Source of the DNA: an uncultured Thalassovita sp.
GTDB taxonomy: Bacteria > Bacteroidota > Bacteroidia > Cytophagales > Flammeovirgaceae
Direction of reading: 5' to 3'
DNA length: 33,223 bases
Assembly (NCBI GenBank): GCA_937129345.1
Contig: CAKZMZ010000141.1
Coordinates: 1-33,223, forward strand
Both the position numbers and the translations under genes were made by a program. The notes beneath the pieces were generated by a model, which saw only the letters and a list, made by a program, of their open reading frames with translations, was not told where the DNA came from and did no database searches. Below are positions 27,897 through 33,223 of the stretch, in pieces (the first letter of the stretch is position 1; each line of letters begins with the position of its first letter).

Positions 27897-30248
27897 ATGG
27901 ATAAGCAAAGAAAAACCAGCCTACTATATACAACTGTATTTTTAAGTAATCATCATGTAACTGCCTTAAAAAAGTGCTTCTTTATACTCGTCTCCTTTTT
28001 ATTATTGGGCGTCTTAAACAAGTTAGAAGCACAAGTTAGGGGAAAAGTATTTGATATAGACAATGGTTCTGCAATAGTTGGAGCCGCCATTCAGTTGAAT
28101 GAGAACCAAGGCACCATTACCGATGCTGACGGTGTTTTTAGTATAGAGGTTTCCGATTTTCCCAATACCATTATTATCTCTTCTTTGGGTTACAAAACAA
28201 GGGATGTAAACGTAAGTTCTGAAAAAGAGTTTTTGCAGATTGGCCTGCAAAGTAAGCCCACCGAAATGCAAGAGGTAATCGTTTCTGCCTTTAGGGGCAA
28301 ACAAAAACTTTTAGAAACTCCAGCCTCAGTTTCTATGGTAGGTCCATTAGAATTGCACAGAGAAGAAGACGTAAATTTTGCACCAATATTGAACAGGGTG
28401 CCTGGGGTATTTATGCATAATGGCGCTTATAACACCAATAGAATTACCATACGGGGCATAGGTGCGCGTTCTCTTTTTGCCACGGCCAAAATAAGGGCCT
28501 ATCTCAACGACATACCCCTTACCAATGGCATAGGCGAAACCACTATTGAAGACATAGATTTGAGCTTACTAAGTAGGATGGAAGTAATAAAAGGACCGGC
28601 GGCCAGCGAATATGGCGTTGGCTTGGGCGGTACCATATTGATGCAAACAGCTAAATCGCCTTATAGGCAGACTTCCCTAAGTAATCAAAGTACAATCGGA
28701 TCTTACGGCCTTATAAGAAATGTAAGTGCTTTTAAAACAGGTAACGATAAGGCCAACTTTAGTTTGGTGCATAACTATATGCATAGCGATGGCTACAGAC
28801 AAAATAATGAATACGATAGACAGTCTGTAACCGCTTTGGGAGAATTTTACGCTGGAGAGAAAACCAATGTAAGTGTACTTGCCACGGTGATAGATTTAAA
28901 GGCATTTATCCCGAGTTCTATAGACAGTGCTACCTTTGCTGAAAATCCTAGAGCAGCGGCGGGTAACTGGCTCGCTTCTCGCGGTTTCGAAGACAGCCGA
29001 AAAGCGCTTTTCGGCACCTCACTACGCCAGCAGATTTCTCCGAAAATAACAAACAGTAGCAGTGTGTTTGTAGGTTTTAGGTATGCTTATGAACTCAGGC
29101 CCTTCAACATCTTGCGCGAAGGAAATACCAGCTTGGGAGGCAGAACGGCTTTTACTTTTAGAGATATCGATGCCCGCTTCGCGCCTGAGATCAGTGTGGG
29201 TGCTGAAATCTACAATGAGTGGTATTCTTGGCAAACTTATGTAAACGACGACCGAGTAATTGGCGCACATTTAAGCGACAATGAAGAACTGCGCAACTAC
29301 TATAACCTATTTGCCAAGGCTATGCTGCGGCTTACAGATAAATTGGATGTTACCGCTGCATTGAACTTTAACGAAACCAGTTATCAATATACCGATTACT
29401 TTGCCGATGACGTAGATTTATCGGGAGAATACGGTTTTGATGGCATACTTTCTCCTAGACTGGCACTCAATTACAGATTGAATAGCGATTTGGCTCTTTT
29501 TGCTTCTGCGTCGCATGGTTTTTCGCCGCCAACTTTAGAAGAAACACTTACTCCAGAAGGGCAAATAAACCCTGAGATACAACCTGAGCGTGGTATGAAC
29601 TACGAAATAGGGGGGCGAGGAACACTTCTCAATGATCGCTTATTTTTCGATTTAACTGTGTATTCTATGCGTGTTAGAGATTTATTAGTGGCGAGAAGGA
29701 CCGCTGCCGATGTTTTTATTGGTGTAAACGCAGGAAAGACCATTCATAATGGCTTGGAGTTTTCTAGCAATTATCAATTGGTGGGCGAGGGGCATCCTTT
29801 CTTGGAACAGGCTACCATTTTTACCACTTTATCTTACAACCAGTATGAGTTTGAAGAATTTTTAGATGAAGGCAACGATTATTCTGGCAACGATCTTACT
29901 GGAGTGCCCAATGCCGTTTTTAATGCTGGGGCAGATTTCTTGTTCAATAATGGTTTGTACGCCAACATCAATTTATTGGCCGTTGGTGCCATGCCTATCA
30001 CAGATGCGAACTCCGTTTATTCAGACCCATACGAAGTAGCCAATTTAAAATTGGGTTTCAGAACTGGTTTAGGGAAGGCATTTGATTTGGACATTTTTGC
30101 GGGTATAAACAATGTTTTTGACGAAAAATACGCTGCTATGCTAGGAGTGAACGCAGGCAGTTTTGGCAACAGGGCACCGAGGTACTATTATCCTGGCTTA
30201 CCAAGAAATTACTATTCTAGCATTAAATTAACCTACAACTTTCGCTAA
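27897..30248 (+). CDS. TonB-dependent receptor with N-terminal carboxypeptidase-like regulatory domain
   Basis: 783 aa; 'VRGKVFDIDNGSAIVGAAIQLNENQGTITDADGVFSIEV', plug 'NRVPGVFMHNGAYNTNRITIRGIGARS', barrel ending in 'SIKLTYNFR'. Confidence 0.92.
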   Translation: MDKQRKTSLLYTTVFLSNHHVTALKKCFFILVSFLLLGVLNKLEAQVRGKVFDIDNGSAIVGAAIQLNENQGTITDADGVFSIEVSDFPNTIIISSLGYKTRDVNVSSEKEFLQIGLQSKPTEMQEVIVSAFRGKQKLLETPASVSMVGPLELHREEDVNFAPILNRVPGVFMHNGAYNTNRITIRGIGARSLFATAKIRAYLNDIPLTNGIGETTIEDIDLSLLSRMEVIKGPAASEYGVGLGGTILMQTAKSPYRQTSLSNQSTIGSYGLIRNVSAFKTGNDKANFSLVHNYMHSDGYRQNNEYDRQSVTALGEFYAGEKTNVSVLATVIDLKAFIPSSIDSATFAENPRAAAGNWLASRGFEDSRKALFGTSLRQQISPKITNSSSVFVGFRYAYELRPFNILREGNTSLGGRTAFTFRDIDARFAPEISVGAEIYNEWYSWQTYVNDDRVIGAHLSDNEELRNYYNLFAKAMLRLTDKLDVTAALNFNETSYQYTDYFADDVDLSGEYGFDGILSPRLALNYRLNSDLALFASASHGFSPPTLEETLTPEGQINPEIQPERGMNYEIGGRGTLLNDRLFFDLTVYSMRVRDLLVARRTAADVFIGVNAGKTIHNGLEFSSNYQLVGEGHPFLEQATIFTTLSYNQYEFEEFLDEGNDYSGNDLTGVPNAVFNAGADFLFNNGLYANINLLAVGAMPITDANSVYSDPYEVANLKLGFRTGLGKAFDLDIFAGINNVFDEKYAAMLGVNAGSFGNRAPRYYYPGLPRNYYSSIKLTYNFR

Positions 30249-31090
30249 TTATAAAGCGGAAAAATAATTTCATAGAAAACAATTCTTATTGCTGTAATCG
30301 CAAAAATGAATACCAAAGGATATACGAAATAATTGAACTTGATTTTGTTGAATAAGGAGTATCCGGGTAAGGCTGCAAGTGCAGCACCCAATAACATAGG
30401 TATTGCATAAGGTAAGTAAATGTATCCAAGAAAATCATTGCTGTTGAGTTGGGCGTTGCCTAAAGGGAAAGTATACATCCCAACTACAATGAGTAGAATA
30501 AATATCAGTGAAGTATTGTAAATATTTACGGCCTTTCTAATGTCTATATCGCAATATTTGTTTAGTACAGGAACTATAAAAATACCGCTGTCTGATCCTG
30601 TAAGTGCGGTAGTAAGCCCTGATAAAGTGCCTGCCCCAAAATTTCTAGTATTTCCCCTAATACCTCCTCGGCAGCATTTTTCAAATATTCTCCTTTCTTT
30701 ATTGGTAATGAGTATGTAGCTAGAATAAAATACAAAGAGGATAAAAAAAATCTTAAAAACAGTTAGGCTTACCAAGGCATGGTAAATAAGAAAGTAACTA
30801 ACGATGGCAGCTACAATGACAGCAGGTATGGTGATAGCAACTGAATTTTTAAAATAAAATCGTTTAGAAGCTATGCGTTTAGAGCCTAGCACCAATTGCA
30901 CACCAAGTAATACGATTGCTGTATTAGCTATAACAATTCTAACTTTTTCAAATTGGTTAAACTCGAGGCCTTCTGCCAAGAACATAAATATGAGTAGAAG
31001 AAGGATGCCCCCGCCAACGCCTACAAACGCGCCAACGAACCCTACCATAAAGCCGATTATTATCAGTAAAATGTAATAGAGGATATCCAT
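30245..31090 (-). CDS. Sulfite exporter TauE/SafE family protein
   Basis: 281 aa; 'IGFMVGFVGAFVGVGGGILLLLIF', second half 'GTLSGLTTALTGSDSGIFIVPVL' are the two TauE/SafE repeats. Confidence 0.87.
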   Translation of the reverse strand: MDILYYILLIIIGFMVGFVGAFVGVGGGILLLLIFMFLAEGLEFNQFEKVRIVIANTAIVLLGVQLVLGSKRIASKRFYFKNSVAITIPAVIVAAIVSYFLIYHALVSLTVFKIFFILFVFYSSYILITNKERRIFEKCCRGGIRGNTRNFGAGTLSGLTTALTGSDSGIFIVPVLNKYCDIDIRKAVNIYNTSLIFILLIVVGMYTFPLGNAQLNSNDFLGYIYLPYAIPMLLGAALAALPGYSLFNKIKFNYFVYPLVFIFAITAIRIVFYEIIFPLYN

Positions 31091-31598
31091 ATATTAGACG
31101 AGATAAAAAAATTGATTAGGTCACTTTAATTAAGCGTGGTCTATGTTTCATTTCATCAAGTATGGTCAATTCTTATATGGATGAGATAAAATAATCATAA
31201 GAAAATTCTTACCTGAATTTTAATAATAGTATAGAACCTTAACTAATATAATTATCTGTTTAAATAATAAGATATCGAGTTTGGATAATTTTATTACTAT
31301 GAGGTGATTTTGTATTCAGTAGAAAAAATCTGTAACTACTCAGGAAAAATAAGGGAGGGATGAAATTATAAGATACCTTCCATACCAACTTTTAAAGAGT
31401 TTCCCTCGATTTAATATCGTCCAGATTGGATTGTCCAGACTATATCACCCCTTCTGAGTTTTATTAATACACTTATGATGCATGCTATTATGTAGCACCT
31501 CTTCGAGGTTCTTTATACATGCCTGAGTAGTTAGAAAAATCTAAATGTGGAAAAAAAATAACATCGTAGAAGTGAGATTGTAGAAATTTATATACGAG

Positions 31599-31641
31599 AA
31601 AAGAACTGATAGCTGCCCAAGAAATCAATATCAGTTCTTTT
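31599..31641. terminator. Perfect 13-bp stem-loop, terminator-like, in the AT-rich intergenic region
   Basis: AAAAGAACTGATA (31599-31611) / TATCAGTTCTTTT (31629-31641), 17-nt loop; no annotated gene ends directly before it. Confidence 0.5.
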
Positions 31642-31644
31642 AAT

Positions 31645-31692
31645 AAAAGAACAAAATTTTATTATAAATTAAATAAAAAGAACAAAATTTTA
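31645..31692. repeat. 17-bp direct repeat AAAAGAACAAAATTTTA (two copies, 31-bp offset)
   Basis: Exact copies at 31645-31661 and 31676-31692. Confidence 0.75.
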
Positions 31693-31820
31693 AAAATTAA
31701 TCAATTGAATGATTTTAAATTACAAAAGGCCATATGTGCATTAATATATTTAGTGCTCTAAAATTTCACAAAAACAGGTGGTATAATATTTCGCTACTAA
31801 TAAGTAAAAAAATTAAATAA

Positions 31821-32426
31821 ATGAAAGTTATGAAGAGCATTAAGAATTTATTTACAGTAGTCACACTATTATTTTTTTCAAATTTAGTATTAGCACAAGA
31901 CGATTATGTTGTTGATTCAGATGAGCGTCCACAAGTGGATATGAGTAAGTATGACACTTACGCGTGGTCAACTACAGTAACTGATGAAACGAAAGCTGTA
32001 TACTCACTCAACGATATAATCTTAAAAGATAAAATTAAAAGAACTATTGAGGACGAGATGGCAGGATTAGGTTATATAAAGAGTATGAAGCCTGATTTAA
32101 TGTTAAACTTTGTAGTGTTTGAAGGTGATACTGAATTTACTGGTTTTGGTAATTTAGAGCAAGATGATTTCTTTTATGACTATTGGAAATTATATGAGCC
32201 TGATGAGCAGTTATCAAGTATGGAAAAATATACGTTTGAAAAAGGTGCATTATTAGTACATATGTTAGACTTGAAAGAAGGTGAGGTAGTATGGCAAGGA
32301 TATGCCTCAGGCATTATGGATGACAATGTATTTGATTTTGATCCTAATCGTGTTGAAGAAACTGTAGAATTAATTTTTGAAGAGTTTGACTACAGAGGAG
32401 ACGAATATGATAATACGGGTAGATAA
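31821..32426 (+). CDS. DUF4136 domain-containing secreted protein
   Basis: 201 aa; signal peptide 'FTVVTLLFFSNLVLAQ'; 'MSKYDTYAWSTT...LKDKIKRTIEDEMAGLGYIKSMKPDLMLNFVV' typical DUF4136. Confidence 0.85.
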   Translation: MKVMKSIKNLFTVVTLLFFSNLVLAQDDYVVDSDERPQVDMSKYDTYAWSTTVTDETKAVYSLNDIILKDKIKRTIEDEMAGLGYIKSMKPDLMLNFVVFEGDTEFTGFGNLEQDDFFYDYWKLYEPDEQLSSMEKYTFEKGALLVHMLDLKEGEVVWQGYASGIMDDNVFDFDPNRVEETVELIFEEFDYRGDEYDNTGR

Positions 32427-32450
32427 TACCTAATATATAATATATGAATG

Positions 32451-32480
32451 AAAGGATGTCTTAAAGACATCCTTTTTTTT
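32451..32480. terminator. Rho-independent terminator
   Basis: AAAGGATGTCT-TAA-AGACATCCTTT followed by TTTTT, between convergent DUF4136 and rlmB-like genes. Confidence 0.8.
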
Positions 32481-33223
32481 ATGCAATTTTTTGTCTAACG
32501 GCCTCATACAAAATAATAGAAGTGGCCACAGATACATTTAATGAACCTACTTTACCAAACATAGGAATGGCCACTAAGTCGTCAGCAATTCTTAAGATTT
32601 GGTCTGAAATGCCATCTTCTTCAGAGCCCATAACAATTGCTACGGGTTTGTTGTATTCTACGCCTTGCAGTGGATTCTCTGTTTTTTCTGTACAAGCAAC
32701 TACATGTATGCCACTGCCTTGTAAAAACTTTACAGTTTCTTTAAGGCTACTGACCCTGCACACTGGGATATGATTGAGTGCGCCTGCTGATGTTTTTACG
32801 GCATCAGGCCCAATCTGTGCTGCTCCTTTCATGGGGATTACAATAGCATGAACACCCAAGCATTCTGCCGTACGGGCAATGGCTCCGAAGTTTCTTACAT
32901 CGGTAATTCGATCCAATAGCAGTATAAAAGGGTCTTTTCCTTTTTGGTATTGTTGGCTAACGATGTGATCTAGGTTGGCATAAGTAATGGCAGACAAAAA
33001 AGCAACGACGCCTTGGTGGTTTTTTCGGGTAAGTTTGTTCAGCTTTTCTAGAGGTACCTGAGACACAGGAACACCAAGCTCAGAAGCCTTTCTTGTGATT
33101 TGTTTGATGCTATCACTTTTGATGCCCCTCTGCAATACTATTTTATCTAGCTCTCTCCCTGCTTCAAGAGCTTCTATAATTGAATGGATGCCATAGATTA
33201 AAGAAGTATTCTGAACAGGTTTT
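32479..33223 (-). CDS. rlmB: 23S rRNA (guanosine-2'-O)-methyltransferase RlmB-like (SpoU/TrmH family), 5' end outside the window
   Basis: 'ILLDRITDVRNFGAIARTAECLGVHAIVIP', 'VAIVMGSEEDGIS', 'PMFGKVGSLNVSVATSIILYE'. The reading frame continues upstream of the ORF-track start as KPVQNTSLIYGIHSIIEALEAGRELDKIVLQRGIKSD, so the true start is beyond 33223. Confidence 0.93.
   Translation of the reverse strand, partial: KPVQNTSLIYGIHSIIEALEAGRELDKIVLQRGIKSDSIKQITRKASELGVPVSQVPLEKLNKLTRKNHQGVVAFLSAITYANLDHIVSQQYQKGKDPFILLLDRITDVRNFGAIARTAECLGVHAIVIPMKGAAQIGPDAVKTSAGALNHIPVCRVSSLKETVKFLQGSGIHVVACTEKTENPLQGVEYNKPVAIVMGSEEDGISDQILRIADDLVAIPMFGKVGSLNVSVATSIILYEAVRQKIA

Noticed and set aside
1-33223. Search for defence islands, toxin-antitoxin pairs, biosynthetic clusters, prophage, integrases, tRNA genes
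   Set aside because: No signature proteins or RNA structures recognised by reading; gene content is mainly housekeeping and envelope.

Overview
This is a 33 kb chromosomal window from an AT-rich Bacteroidota genome, probably a Cytophagales-like marine or soil lineage. The lineage is inferred from the gene families and is not tested. Most of the window is ordinary core genome: asd, pdhC/aceF-like E2, rpmH-rnpA, a ctp-type S41 protease, an aldo/keto reductase, a thiolase, nuoA, rseP-dxr, rlmB, yaaA, an OmpA/PD40/TPR envelope protein, an M16 peptidase, a TonB-dependent receptor, TauE/SafE and DUF4136. Two small genes (rpmH L34 and a DUF2256 zinc-ribbon-like protein) and one left-edge gene are clear in the sequence but absent from the ORF track. 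I see no CRISPR array, no tRNA or rRNA, no intact mobile element and no convincing multi-gene defence system. The points most worth a second look are: (1) a MerR/B12-binding regulator carrying the W-x9-EH signature of CarH/LitR photoreceptors, with a nested dyad in its promoter; (2) a cluster of consecutive hairpins (REP-like) between two convergent genes; (3) structured non-coding DNA after rnpA and upstream of the DUF4136 gene; (4) a perfect 18-bp palindrome in the rseP-dxr gap; (5) a 3x13 bp tandem repeat; (6) an uncharacterised beta-barrel plus lipoprotein gene pair; (7) an orphan nuoA in a DUF2256-EamA-nuoA operon. I am not confident that any of these is a wholly new system.
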